From NCBI RefSeq assembly GCF_900640115.1, contig NZ_CAAAIW010000010.1, forward strand, positions 1-64,000: a stretch of 64,000 nt of DNA. Reading direction: 5' to 3'. Below the pieces are notes generated by a model, which did no database searches, had not been told where the DNA came from, and was given only the letters and a program-made list of their open reading frames with translations. Position numbers and translations under genes: made by a program. Of the stretch, positions 9,729 to 16,933 are shown piece by piece. Each line of letters opens with the position of its first letter. Positions within the stretch are counted from its first letter, which is position 1. This DNA is from Legionella yabuuchiae. Its GTDB lineage: Bacteria; Pseudomonadota; Gammaproteobacteria; Legionellales; Legionellaceae.

Positions 9729-9757
9729 ATTATATAATCTTAAAACAACGTTTTGTG
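9729..9757 (-). promoter_or_regulatory. lvrR promoter with operator-like inverted repeat
   Basis: On the minus strand a perfect TATAAT box occupies 9729-9734. Just upstream, AAAACAACGTTTT (9742-9754) has AAAAC/GTTTT arms and extends into TGTGTTT. The repeat would overlap RNA polymerase bound at this promoter, as expected for autoregulation by LvrR. Related AACACGTTTTGTTTT motifs recur at the xis/int promoter near 52172 and 52195. Binding by LvrR is inference. Confidence 0.45.
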
Positions 9758-9840
9758 TTTTTTATTCAATGATTCTGATTGGAATAATGCTATATCAATT
9801 ATCGAGTCGTGTAAATAATTTATTAAGGTGTTTGTTTTAG

Positions 9841-10731
9841 ATGGACTTTTTATTTGTAAATACACGGGAATTATCAGCCTTGATCGGATTGCCTTATATT
9901 CAACAATCAGCCTACTTAATAGGAGTCCGCCCTTTTATGGACCGTCAAACTGGCTTTGTAGGTATCAAGAGACGAATCAGCTATCAATCGCTTGCTGAAG
10001 CCCTATATATTGAACCGCATCCTGGTGTTCAATCTGGCTCGCCATCAAAACAACAACTTCGCCGTGTCATTAAAAGCCTTGAACGATCAGGCTTAATTGC
10101 GATTCACTCAAACAGCAAACACCTTGTTTTACAATGCCTTTTAGCGGATGGGAATTATTCTGTCCAAAATAAAGCCGACACTATCCCGACACCTCAAGCC
10201 GACACAAAACCGGAATCAAAAAGTAAAGAAAAATCAGATGGATACGGTAGTTGTCATCAAAAAGGCGACACAGGTCTTAATGCAAAAGCCGACATACCTC
10301 ATAACTCAGTAAATAATTGTGTGTATGTGCGCGACCAATTTGAAAAATTTTGGACTCTTTATCCACAGAAGAAAAACCGTGGGCAAGCATTCGATGTGTT
10401 TGTAAAACTCAATCCTTCTGAAGATTTATTCAAACAAATTATCACAGCCATTCAGGCACAGATCAAAAACCACCACGAATTAGTTGCTGCAGGTCATTGG
10501 GTACCCAAATGGAAATACCCTGCCAACTGGCTATTGCAGCAATGCTGGTTAGAAGAAATTGAAACCATTGTTACAAAGGAGCAGCAAAATGCAAAGAGCC
10601 GATCAAATCGTCAGCGCAAAACTTCAGCAGACATTCTCAGCGAATCCTGCCGAGAGGCAAGCTTCGACTTTGAAGAAGAATCCAAAAGTCCAGACAACGT
10701 CATCCAATTCGGACGAAAACGCAATTTATGA
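9841..10731 (+). CDS. lvrA: LvrA, replication-initiator-like regulatory protein
   Basis: This 296-residue protein opens the lvrABC operon, divergent from lvrR. The N-terminal 90 residues look like a winged helix of the phage replication type, with the pattern QLRRVIKSLERSGLIAIHS. A low-complexity linker rich in Lys, Asp and Thr (about 115-160) leads to a C-terminal domain containing FWTLYPQKKNRGQAF and WKYPANWLLQQCW. That domain resembles C-terminal regions of phage O-like or DnaT-like proteins. In Legionella islands lvrA is the gene between lvrR and lvrB. Its molecular activity is unproven. Its stop lies inside lvrB, which starts in a different frame 140 bases earlier. Confidence 0.8.
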   Translation: MDFLFVNTRELSALIGLPYIQQSAYLIGVRPFMDRQTGFVGIKRRISYQSLAEALYIEPHPGVQSGSPSKQQLRRVIKSLERSGLIAIHSNSKHLVLQCLLADGNYSVQNKADTIPTPQADTKPESKSKEKSDGYGSCHQKGDTGLNAKADIPHNSVNNCVYVRDQFEKFWTLYPQKKNRGQAFDVFVKLNPSEDLFKQIITAIQAQIKNHHELVAAGHWVPKWKYPANWLLQQCWLEEIETIVTKEQQNAKSRSNRQRKTSADILSESCREASFDFEEESKSPDNVIQFGRKRNL

Positions 10732-11065
10732 CAAGCGGATTGATACACTTTTTGTCCGGTTTGCTGCCATTTATGGGCATTTTTGGATCAATAATTTCAA
10801 TGATGAACGAACCCTTTATTTTGCAAAAAAAGAATGGTCAGAAGGTTTAAAGCCTTTCAATAATGCCATTGTCAAAGAAGCTTTACTCCAATTTCGTGAA
10901 AGACATCGATTCCCGCCCAGCATTCCTGAATTTATTGCTTGCTGTAAGGATAAAGAAGCACGCAAGCGACTAACAACAATGACATCTGAACCCATTAAAA
11001 AACCATCACCGGAAGTGGCTAAGCATCACATCAAAATGATGAAAGCTACATTAACCCGTTTATAA
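10589..11065 (+). CDS. lvrB: LvrB, phage replication protein P-like
   Basis: This protein has 158 residues. I chose the ATG at 10589 (MQRADQ) because it has a strong AAAGGAG site 6 bases upstream; an in-frame ATG at 10559 lacks one. The conserved core is DKRIDTLFVRFAAIYGHFW, then KEWSEGL and FPPSIPEFIACC. This is the pattern of lambda P-like helicase-loader domains found in phage replication proteins. It overlaps the end of lvrA by 143 bases and precedes the CsrA paralogue by 16 bases. With a CI-like repressor, an O-like and a P-like protein in order, the cassette resembles a captured lambda-type immunity/replication block. The role in island replication is inference. Confidence 0.75.
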   Translation: MQRADQIVSAKLQQTFSANPAERQASTLKKNPKVQTTSSNSDENAIYDKRIDTLFVRFAAIYGHFWINNFNDERTLYFAKKEWSEGLKPFNNAIVKEALLQFRERHRFPPSIPEFIACCKDKEARKRLTTMTSEPIKKPSPEVAKHHIKMMKATLTRL

Positions 11066-11081
11066 AACAAGGAGTTCAAAC

Positions 11082-11285
11082 ATGCTTATATTGAGCAGGG
11101 CCAAAGAACAAAGCATTTTTATCGATAAAGGACGAATACAAATCAAAGTCATCAAAGTCCAAGGAGGCCAGGTTCACTTAGGCTTTATCGCCTCCAAGCA
11201 AGTTGACATTGTTCGCGAAGAAATCTTTTACAAAAATATTGGGAAACCAACTAATTCTAAAGGCTTAGCAGAAATCATCAAATAA
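11082..11285 (+). CDS. lvrC: CsrA paralogue (LvrC/CsrT type)
   Basis: This is a 67-residue RNA-binding regulator. MLILSRAKEQSIFI at the N terminus and VDIVREEIFYKNI carrying the RNA-contacting VxREEI segment match CsrA, at normal length. CsrA binds GGA motifs in 5' leaders, often at the ribosome site, and represses translation. Legionella islands of this class encode such paralogues in the lvr cassette, and one (CsrT) has been reported to regulate its own ICE. The next gene has a hairpin immediately before a GGAGG ribosome site, an attractive target. A good AAGGAG site precedes this gene. Confidence 0.88.
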   Translation: MLILSRAKEQSIFIDKGRIQIKVIKVQGGQVHLGFIASKQVDIVREEIFYKNIGKPTNSKGLAEIIK

Positions 11286-11290
11286 ATAAT

Positions 11291-11312
11291 GCCGGCGTAA
11301 GCCGGCGGAGGT
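11291..11312 (+). promoter_or_regulatory. hairpin abutting the pilL-like ribosome-binding site
   Basis: GCCGGC (11291-11296), a GTAA loop and GCCGGC (11301-11306) form a 6-bp GC-only stem that leads directly into GGAGG at 11307-11312, the ribosome site for the first T4SS gene. It sits only a few bases after lvrC stops. It could be a weak terminator, or a CsrA-type control site in which the GGA lies at the stem base. The fold is visible; the binding is inferred. Confidence 0.5.
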
Positions 11313-11316
11313 GTGT

Positions 11317-11730
11317 ATGTATAAGATTTTATTTTGTTTGGCTTTATCAGTAATTAATTTTCAAGTACAGGCAGCCAATGTCACTCAAGTCAGCCGTTAT
11401 GCAACCGTCAGAAATAAGCCACTACCAGCGCAAGTCAATCCACTGAAATCCATTCAACAGATTCATTTTCCATCCTCGATTCAAACCATTAGCGATGCCG
11501 TTCATCATTGGCTTACCTACTCCGGTTATCACTTGGCTTCACAAGACAAACAAAGCTCTGGCTTAAAGAAAATACTCAAACAACCATTACCCCAAGTGGA
11601 TCGTAACCTTGGACCTTTATCTATTGAAGATGGCTTAACCGTGTTGGTTGGCCAGCATTTGTTTTCACTGAGACATGATGACTTGTTACGGGAGGTCAAT
11701 TTTACCCTTAAGAAAAGGAGCAAGGCATGA
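11317..11730 (+). CDS. PilL-like conjugative element protein (GI-T4SS first gene, TIGR03748 type)
   Basis: This is a small exported protein of 137 residues with a signal peptide (MYKILFCLALSVINFQVQA). The mature part contains SIQQIHFPSSIQTISDAVHHWLTYSGYHLA and PLSIEDGLTVLVG, the pattern of the PilL/TcpQ-like domain that heads GI-T4SS loci. Related domains are periplasmic and cooperate with secretin-like or pilus assembly proteins. I start at the ATG at 11317, which has GGAGG at good spacing, not at the GTG six bases earlier. It is the first gene of a transfer operon that continues without real gaps to traG. Confidence 0.75.
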   Translation: MYKILFCLALSVINFQVQAANVTQVSRYATVRNKPLPAQVNPLKSIQQIHFPSSIQTISDAVHHWLTYSGYHLASQDKQSSGLKKILKQPLPQVDRNLGPLSIEDGLTVLVGQHLFSLRHDDLLREVNFTLKKRSKA

Positions 11731-12317
11731 GACATTATCTGGATAGTAAATGGTTGTTATTGCTGGTTCTACTCAATGCGGTGCTGGTTTTATTTGTATG
11801 TTTGAAAAGCCAACCCGTTAAAACCCAAATTCAGGATTTATCATCCTTAGAAAATCGATTGACAGCTATTACCTCTCAACTGCGGCAACCTGCTAAAGAA
11901 CCTGATTTATCGTCAATTAACCATAATCTCAAACAATTAAGCCAGTTCATTCAGCAGTTGCAAAATAAAGATGATCACCAGTTGGGTGAAGTGTTTTCAA
12001 CCGGCCAGGTTGCAATTAAAAAGCAGCTGAATGGCATTGTCGAATTACTTTCGCGATTGGATGAGCAAAAACACCCCGTCAAAACCTTACCAGCAAGAAG
12101 CCTGCCTTTCCAAGTATTAAGCATTGACAGCATTCAGGATGTCAGTGTTGCATCGGTGGCTTTCAACTATAAAACTCAAGCCTTAGAAATAGGCGACTCT
12201 TTGGCTGGCTGGTTGGTGGTTCAAGTTGATTTTGCCAGGCAGTTTATTGAATTTGAAAATACGGACAAGGCTCATGTTTCACTCACTTTGAAATCCAATG
12301 GGGTGACACATGGCTAA
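11727..12317 (+). CDS. membrane-anchored conjugation-locus protein
   Basis: The 196-residue protein has one N-terminal membrane segment (about residues 8-27, WLLLLVLLNAVLVLFVCL) followed by a predicted coiled coil (about 35-110, with DLSSLENRLTAITSQLRQ). A globular periplasmic C-terminal domain ends in LKSNGVTHG. It overlaps the preceding gene by 4 bases and the next by 8, so it belongs to the transfer operon. Topology resembles pilus assembly PilN/PilO or bitopic T4SS accessory proteins. I cannot assign a named family. Confidence 0.6.
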   Translation: MRHYLDSKWLLLLVLLNAVLVLFVCLKSQPVKTQIQDLSSLENRLTAITSQLRQPAKEPDLSSINHNLKQLSQFIQQLQNKDDHQLGEVFSTGQVAIKKQLNGIVELLSRLDEQKHPVKTLPARSLPFQVLSIDSIQDVSVASVAFNYKTQALEIGDSLAGWLVVQVDFARQFIEFENTDKAHVSLTLKSNGVTHG

Positions 12318-13131
12318 GTTATCCGCTTTGGCTTTTGGACTTATTGTTAGCTCTGCTACATTTGCCAATCTCTCGATTCCTAGTCTTATCAGCCCTTCGA
12401 TTAAAACGGCTAATAATGCGCTGGCCAAGGCAGGAGTCGCTGATTTTCAGGATGAAGTGATTGATGAAAAAAACTTTGAACTCTCCAAGCCCCAACAACA
12501 TGAAGCCAAGGTTTGGCAACTAACGGATGCTGAAGAAAAGCGCTACATCCAGTTAATGCAAAGCCGAAGCGGTTTATATTACCAAGGGCTTCGTATGAGT
12601 CCGATTGATATTTTAGGACTCAATGCCCGTGATGATGCGGAACGAGAACACTTCGCCGAATTGGCGGCCAAGCAGGAAGCCCAGAAAGTTGCGCAAAATA
12701 TTGCCTGGAACAATGCCTTTTATCAATCGTATAACAAGCTTTTTAAAGATGTGCCGGTGGTTGGTGATTTTGATCCATCCCCTTATTCACCCTTTGCTCA
12801 CCAACCGATTCAGTTGAAATCGGGTGAACATTTGTATTTGTTTGTTAAAGCTGATGATGCAGTGAAAACCATTTTAATGCAGCTCGTTGATGCAGTTAGC
12901 CGAACATCCAAGACCAAGTTAAACCTACTTTTTGTCGATATGGATTCAGATGCCATTCAATTATGGGCGAACCGCCAGCAGATCCCATTGGCTTTGGTCA
13001 ATTCCCAGCAAATTACGTTAAACGATGGCAAACAGCAATACGATGCTTTGACGGTCAAGAAAAAGCACACACCCCTCTTGCTGTTATCCAATGGCAAGGC
13101 CACTCAGATTGTCGATATGGGGAGGTTTTAA
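12310..13131 (+). CDS. integrating conjugative element protein, PFL_4693 family (TIGR03759)
   Basis: This is an exported GI-T4SS protein of 273 residues with a signal-like N terminus (LSALAFGLIVSSATFA). The family core is plain: WQLTDAEEKRYIQLMQSRSG, then MSPIDILGLNARDDAEREHF and AAKQEAQKVAQN. These correspond to the RY-x-LM, LDPL-x-LG-x-A and DAERRR-x-AE motifs of the family. The C-terminal half looks thioredoxin-like (YLFVKADD, NLLFVDMDSDAIQLWANRQQIP). The function is unknown; it is a conserved periplasmic component. Confidence 0.8.
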   Translation: MAKLSALAFGLIVSSATFANLSIPSLISPSIKTANNALAKAGVADFQDEVIDEKNFELSKPQQHEAKVWQLTDAEEKRYIQLMQSRSGLYYQGLRMSPIDILGLNARDDAEREHFAELAAKQEAQKVAQNIAWNNAFYQSYNKLFKDVPVVGDFDPSPYSPFAHQPIQLKSGEHLYLFVKADDAVKTILMQLVDAVSRTSKTKLNLLFVDMDSDAIQLWANRQQIPLALVNSQQITLNDGKQQYDALTVKKKHTPLLLLSNGKATQIVDMGRF

Positions 13132-13133
13132 CG

Positions 13134-13562
13134 ATGCGTGTTTTGTTTTTAATGTTGATTGCGTTTAAAGCATTTAGCCTGCAGGTGATTCCTTTAACGC
13201 TGAGCCATTCTGAAACATCCAGTCAGCTGGATTTATCCAGCCCCATTGGGGTGCCGGCTAAAAGCCAAGCTACTTTCGGCAAAGTGGATAACAGGAAAGC
13301 TGATACCCATTTATTTCATGACACGTTATTTGTGATTGGCGCCGACCGTCTTTCTAAGCAGTGGTTAACCAAACACCAAAAACAATTACAAGACATGCAG
13401 GCCATTGGGTTTATAACCAATGTCGATGACTTTGAAACGATTATCCAGCTGCAAGAACAAAGCCAGTTACCCCTGTTGCCGGTCAATGTTGATCCGCTCA
13501 TGAAATTATTGGGCGTGACACATTACCCCATCGTCATAGCCCAGGGGGAAGTATGGCAATAA
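13134..13562 (+). CDS. integrating conjugative element protein, PFL_4695 family (TIGR03765)
   Basis: The product is an exported protein of 142 residues with a short signal peptide (MRVLFLMLIAFKAFS). The mature part has the family signature FVIGADRLSKQWL followed by LQDMQAIGFITNVDD, and ends in LLGVTHYPIVIA. I start at the ATG at 13134, which has GGAGG 8 bases upstream; the frame is open further left but lies inside the preceding gene. It overlaps the next gene by 10 bases. In related islands this gene precedes the coupling protein traD. Here traD is about 12 kb downstream and the membrane-protein gene follows directly. Confidence 0.8.
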   Translation: MRVLFLMLIAFKAFSLQVIPLTLSHSETSSQLDLSSPIGVPAKSQATFGKVDNRKADTHLFHDTLFVIGADRLSKQWLTKHQKQLQDMQAIGFITNVDDFETIIQLQEQSQLPLLPVNVDPLMKLLGVTHYPIVIAQGEVWQ

Positions 13563-14185
13563 AACAATATTCCAGAAAAATGACCATACAACTTACCCTG
13601 GTTGTCTTTTTGGGGTGGTTGTTCTTATTCATATGGGCTATTGGGCAATGGATGTTACATGGATATGTGCATGCTTTCGATACGGTCAGCACACTGGTAG
13701 ACAATCAAAGGCAAGCCATCACACCGGTTTATCAGGGATCATTATTATCAGCCCTGCCTTTGGAAACCCGTTTTCAATTATCACTAGAACATCCTTATCT
13801 CACCAAGCTTAGTTTTAACGAATTAACCACTGATTTAGTCACAAAAACACAGCAATTTATCAAACTCATGCTGCTTACCAGTCAATGCATGTTAATCAAA
13901 CTCATGATTCTTCTGGCAGCCATACCTTTATTCGCTTTGGCAATGGTTGCAGGCTTAGTTGATGGTCTGAACCAAAGAGCCATCCGAACCGCTTGTCTTG
14001 GACGTGAATCATCCTATGTGTTTCATCGTTTAAATCACTACTTCAAAAAAGGTTTGGTCATTGTACTGATGGCCTGGCTAGGCACGCCAATCAGTATCAC
14101 ACCAGATTTTGTATTTATTCCCATTAGTCTGATGCTGGCGCTGATGGTGGCAATGACTGCCAGCCGATTTAAGAAATATTTATAA
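13553..14185 (+). CDS. integrating conjugative element membrane protein, PFL_4697 family (TIGR03747)
   Basis: This inner-membrane protein of 210 residues has four predicted helices: about 12-32 (LTLVVFLGWLFLFIWAIGQW), about 100-125, about 160-178 and about 185-205. The internal arrangement, with the loop GLVDGLNQRAIRTACLGRESSYVFH before the C-terminal helix pair, is typical of the family. It overlaps the gene before it and lies 9 bases ahead of the RAQPRD gene. Its job in GI-T4SS is not established; a role next to the TraD coupling protein is inferred from gene order in relatives. Confidence 0.78.
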   Translation: MAIKQYSRKMTIQLTLVVFLGWLFLFIWAIGQWMLHGYVHAFDTVSTLVDNQRQAITPVYQGSLLSALPLETRFQLSLEHPYLTKLSFNELTTDLVTKTQQFIKLMLLTSQCMLIKLMILLAAIPLFALAMVAGLVDGLNQRAIRTACLGRESSYVFHRLNHYFKKGLVIVLMAWLGTPISITPDFVFIPISLMLALMVAMTASRFKKYL

Positions 14186-14194
14186 GGAGAAATC

Positions 14195-14521
14195 ATGAAA
14201 CAAATATTCACGGCAACCATTTTTTTCTTAAGTCTTACTGCACAGGCCAGTAACCCAAATCTTAATGAAACACTGGTACGCATTATCAATCAGATTAATG
14301 CCATCACGCCTTTACTGGATGAAGCGCAATCTGAACTCAATCCCAAGGCGCGTATTCAACTACACATTGAAAGCTTTAACGATAATGAAGGCCATCACCA
14401 CGTTGGCGTTCGCGAAGATTTGTTAATGATTCGCAATGGCCTGATTGATTACATCAACGAGCCTGTCGTTTCCCCTCGCAAAGTCAAACCACTAAACCGT
14501 GATTTTGTGAGGAAACCCTAA
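14195..14521 (+). CDS. RAQPRD-family conjugative element protein (TIGR01690)
   Basis: This is a small exported protein of 108 residues with a cleavable signal (FTATIFFLSLTAQA). The mature chain contains NETLVRIINQINAITPLLDEA and DLLMIRNGLIDYINEP followed by SPRKVKPLNRDF. This matches the family layout with its terminal PR-x-x-x-PL-x-x-D/Y motif. An AAGGAG site precedes it, and its stop overlaps the next start (TAATG). The family is confined to GI-T4SS loci and has no proven function. Confidence 0.8.
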   Translation: MKQIFTATIFFLSLTAQASNPNLNETLVRIINQINAITPLLDEAQSELNPKARIQLHIESFNDNEGHHHVGVREDLLMIRNGLIDYINEPVVSPRKVKPLNRDFVRKP

Positions 14522-14781
14522 TGAGTAAAGACCAAATCGCAAAGCTCTTTGCTACAAGCTTTCAGCAGTCAAGCCAAGGCATTTCGGTTAGCGTCTTTTC
14601 CAACAGTATCCGCTTTATCGCCATTACCCTGGTGATTTTAGCGGTCATGTGGTCTGTGAACCACTTCATGAGTCTTGATGAAAAAGAACAGGATGGTTTT
14701 CTAAATCGTCTGGGCTCTCGTCTTATCAGGCTCGTCATTGGTCTGATGGTGTTTATTTTATTGCTAACGGTTAGGGGATAA
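14521..14781 (+). CDS. small conjugative membrane protein, PFL_4701 family (TIGR03758, DUF3262)
   Basis: This 86-residue protein has two membrane segments (about residues 28-45, FIAITLVILAVMWSV, and about 65-83, RLVIGLMVFILLLTV) joined by a short acidic loop. Size, position between the RAQPRD protein and the PFL_4702 protein, and two-helix topology match the family. It may be a pilin-like or channel subunit; that is inference from size and position. It overlaps the previous stop by one base and lies 2 bases before the next gene. Confidence 0.75.
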   Translation: MSKDQIAKLFATSFQQSSQGISVSVFSNSIRFIAITLVILAVMWSVNHFMSLDEKEQDGFLNRLGSRLIRLVIGLMVFILLLTVRG

Positions 14782-14783
14782 CT

Positions 14784-15152
14784 ATGAAAACAATCGCGCG
14801 AATCATCTATTTAAGCTTAATCAGTCTGTTTTACGCACCCACCCTGTTTGCAGCCGATGGTTGGTTTCCCAAGATTTCCGATGCCGACAACATTGAGAAT
14901 GGGACTACAAACATGATGTCAGTGACGGGGAGTTATGTGAAACAAGGGTTGGGGTTATTGCTCTTTATCACAGCCGTCGTAACGTTCATCAAATTCATTA
15001 CCACCGTGCAACACGGCATTGAAGAATCGAAGAAAAATGAAGGTTCGATGGTAGCTTTCGGTACCTTTGCCGTGATGGGCATTACTTATCTTGCCATCAG
15101 TATCGCTTCAGGTTATGTCGGTTATTCCATGATTACCAAGTTCAAAATCTAA
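14784..15152 (+). CDS. conjugative membrane protein, PFL_4702 family (TIGR03745, DUF2976)
   Basis: This protein of 122 residues has a signal peptide (about residues 1-23, ending LFAADGW) and two membrane helices (about 52-70, GLGLLLFITAVVTFI, and about 92-112, FAVMGITYLAISIASGYVG). A charged loop (QHGIEESKKNEGS) separates them. This VirB2/VirB3-like topology makes it a candidate pilin or pilin-associated protein of the GI-T4SS. It is in tight series with its neighbours. Confidence 0.78.
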   Translation: MKTIARIIYLSLISLFYAPTLFAADGWFPKISDADNIENGTTNMMSVTGSYVKQGLGLLLFITAVVTFIKFITTVQHGIEESKKNEGSMVAFGTFAVMGITYLAISIASGYVGYSMITKFKI

Positions 15153-15164
15153 GGAGGTGAAATT

Positions 15165-15527
15165 ATGAGTCAGCCTTCATCGCGCCATTTATCCCATGAC
15201 TTTCCTGCCTGGAAAGGCTTAAGTCTGCGGGAGTTGTTCTGGATTGTAGTGACTGCAACACCACTGACCACCCTGGTTTTTATCCTATTGGGATGTCTGA
15301 TTGGCTATCCAATTGCCTGTGGCTGTGTGGGCTTTATTGTCGGATTTATTCTGGCGATTACCGTCTGTCCAAAAAGCATTGCTTGCATAAAAGCAGGCAA
15401 GCCTTATGGTTATGTCACAAAAAATTCCATTCAACTGTTGGTGCGATTAAGGCTCAAACACTCGCCCTGGATTCATTATAAAGGACAGTGGAACAAGAAC
15501 AAATCAGTAGGAGAACATCATGTTTAA
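15165..15527 (+). CDS. conjugative transfer region protein TIGR03750 family (DUF3487)
   Basis: The 120-residue inner-membrane protein has two closely spaced helices (about 28-48 and 52-70, with TPLTTLVFILLGCLIGYP and CVGFIVGFILAITVC). A basic cytoplasmic C terminus contains KAGKPYGYV, a conserved feature of the family. It is preceded by a very strong AAGGAGGTGA ribosome site, suggesting high translation. It resembles VirB3/TraL-type proteins, which sit at the channel base with the VirB4-like ATPase; that analogy is inferred. It overlaps the next gene by 8 bases. Confidence 0.77.
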   Translation: MSQPSSRHLSHDFPAWKGLSLRELFWIVVTATPLTTLVFILLGCLIGYPIACGCVGFIVGFILAITVCPKSIACIKAGKPYGYVTKNSIQLLVRLRLKHSPWIHYKGQWNKNKSVGEHHV

Positions 15528-16176
15528 CTACTGGAAGAAAATCGACAGCCTGCATCATCACAACCGCTTATTGCTGGCTTTTGTCGCTTTATTAAGCATC
15601 ATCGTTTTGGCTTTAATCATCACTTTATACTCCTTACCCAAGCGCTATGAATTCTGGCTAAGCCCAGGCATGGCAGCCAATGGTGGTTTGATCAAGGCCC
15701 GTGATATCCCTAATGAATATGTACAAGGGTTTGTCACATCCTTAATGCCAACGCTGTACAGCTGGCAAGCCAATGGCCGAGATGAATTTAACCGTAATAT
15801 GAAAGCGTTTCATTATTATTTCACACCACGTCATGAGCAATTACTCGAGCAAACCTTCTCCGTTTATAAAAACGCACAACTGTTTAATCGTACGCAAATA
15901 ACCAGTCTCTATCGTTTTATGGAACCCGATGACATTAAACGAATCGGCCCCAACAGCTGGGAAGTGAAGCTGGTTCTTCGGATTACCCAACGCTTAAAAG
16001 ACAATTCTCCCATGGTCATTGCCGATAAAGTCGTGGCTTATCACTTACGGGTGGTGAAGCTTAATTTATCTCGTCTGCATAACCCCTTCCAACTGGCCTT
16101 AGATGGCTACAGTAAGCCCGAAACATTAGTCAAAGATTTACTGGTTCAACCGGAGGATGAATATGCGAATAATTAA
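15520..16176 (+). CDS. conjugative element protein, PFL_4703 family (TIGR03746, DUF2895; TraE/VirB5-VirB8-like position)
   Basis: This is a bitopic inner-membrane protein of 218 residues. One membrane helix lies at about residues 19-42 (LLLAFVALLSIIVLALIITLY) and is followed by a periplasmic domain with LSPGMAANGGLIKARDIPNEYVQGF broken into conserved blocks. The WxxxGRDEFxRN motif is at about residues 85-95. The topology and place before the TraK- and TraB-like genes parallel TraE of the F plasmid. TAGGAG precedes the start. Confidence 0.8.
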   Translation: MFNYWKKIDSLHHHNRLLLAFVALLSIIVLALIITLYSLPKRYEFWLSPGMAANGGLIKARDIPNEYVQGFVTSLMPTLYSWQANGRDEFNRNMKAFHYYFTPRHEQLLEQTFSVYKNAQLFNRTQITSLYRFMEPDDIKRIGPNSWEVKLVLRITQRLKDNSPMVIADKVVAYHLRVVKLNLSRLHNPFQLALDGYSKPETLVKDLLVQPEDEYANN

Positions 16177-16933
16177 AACGTTAAGTTTGTGGATTTGCTT
16201 TATCAATATGAGTTATGCCCTGCAAAGCGAACATATGGTCTGGGAAAAAGTCCCTTTGAATATTGAATTGCCTATAAAGCAGGAGCGCCTGATTCAATTT
16301 CCACAAGTCATCAAAATTATCGATCAAAACCTAAGCCCTGCGCTGGATATTTTGAAAGTCAAAGGCAGTCTTTATCTCATAGCGCAAGACAGTTTTAAAC
16401 ACGCAAGAATTATTGTGCAGATGATCCCTGACGGTGAAGTGATCCTATTAAATTTGAAAGCCGATGAGCAGTTTAACAATACCACACCCATTGAAATTCT
16501 GACCGATGATCCTAAACGAGAAGGTCAAGCTGCCAACAGTCATTATGAATACAACGCCATTCAACTGACTCGTTTTGCCATTCAGGCTTTATACGCGCCG
16601 GAACGTGTGCAACAAATTCCAAATGGCGTTTACCGCACGCCAATGCAAACGCATAAAACCATTCCGTTATTTTATGGTGCCAGTATTGAAGCCCACCCTA
16701 TCGCTTCATGGCGCGGTGGCGCATTACATATTACAGCGATTGAATTAAAAAACCTGCTCAATAAAACCATCAAATTGAAACCAGACAACCTGATTGGTCA
16801 CTGGCAAACCGCAAGCTTTTATCCAACTAACCGACTGCTTTCCCGAAACAAGCACGAAAGTACCACCGTTTTTTTAGTATCCGATAAGCCATTTCATGAA
16901 GCCTTAATTCAGCACGCGAGGTATAGCCGATGA
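16163..16933 (+). CDS. conjugative element protein, PFL_4704 family (TIGR03749, DUF3438; TraK/VirB9-like)
   Basis: This exported protein of 256 residues has a signal peptide (IIKTLSLWICFINMSYA). The mature form contains LRF-like and beta-rich segments, including APERVQQIPNGVYR and ASWRGGALHITAIELKN. These match the outer-membrane core protein that partners the secretin-like lipoprotein and the TraB-like protein. I start at the ATG at 16163, because GGAGG at 16151 is too close to the alternative ATG at 16157. It overlaps both neighbours. Confidence 0.8.
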   Translation: MRIIKTLSLWICFINMSYALQSEHMVWEKVPLNIELPIKQERLIQFPQVIKIIDQNLSPALDILKVKGSLYLIAQDSFKHARIIVQMIPDGEVILLNLKADEQFNNTTPIEILTDDPKREGQAANSHYEYNAIQLTRFAIQALYAPERVQQIPNGVYRTPMQTHKTIPLFYGASIEAHPIASWRGGALHITAIELKNLLNKTIKLKPDNLIGHWQTASFYPTNRLLSRNKHESTTVFLVSDKPFHEALIQHARYSR

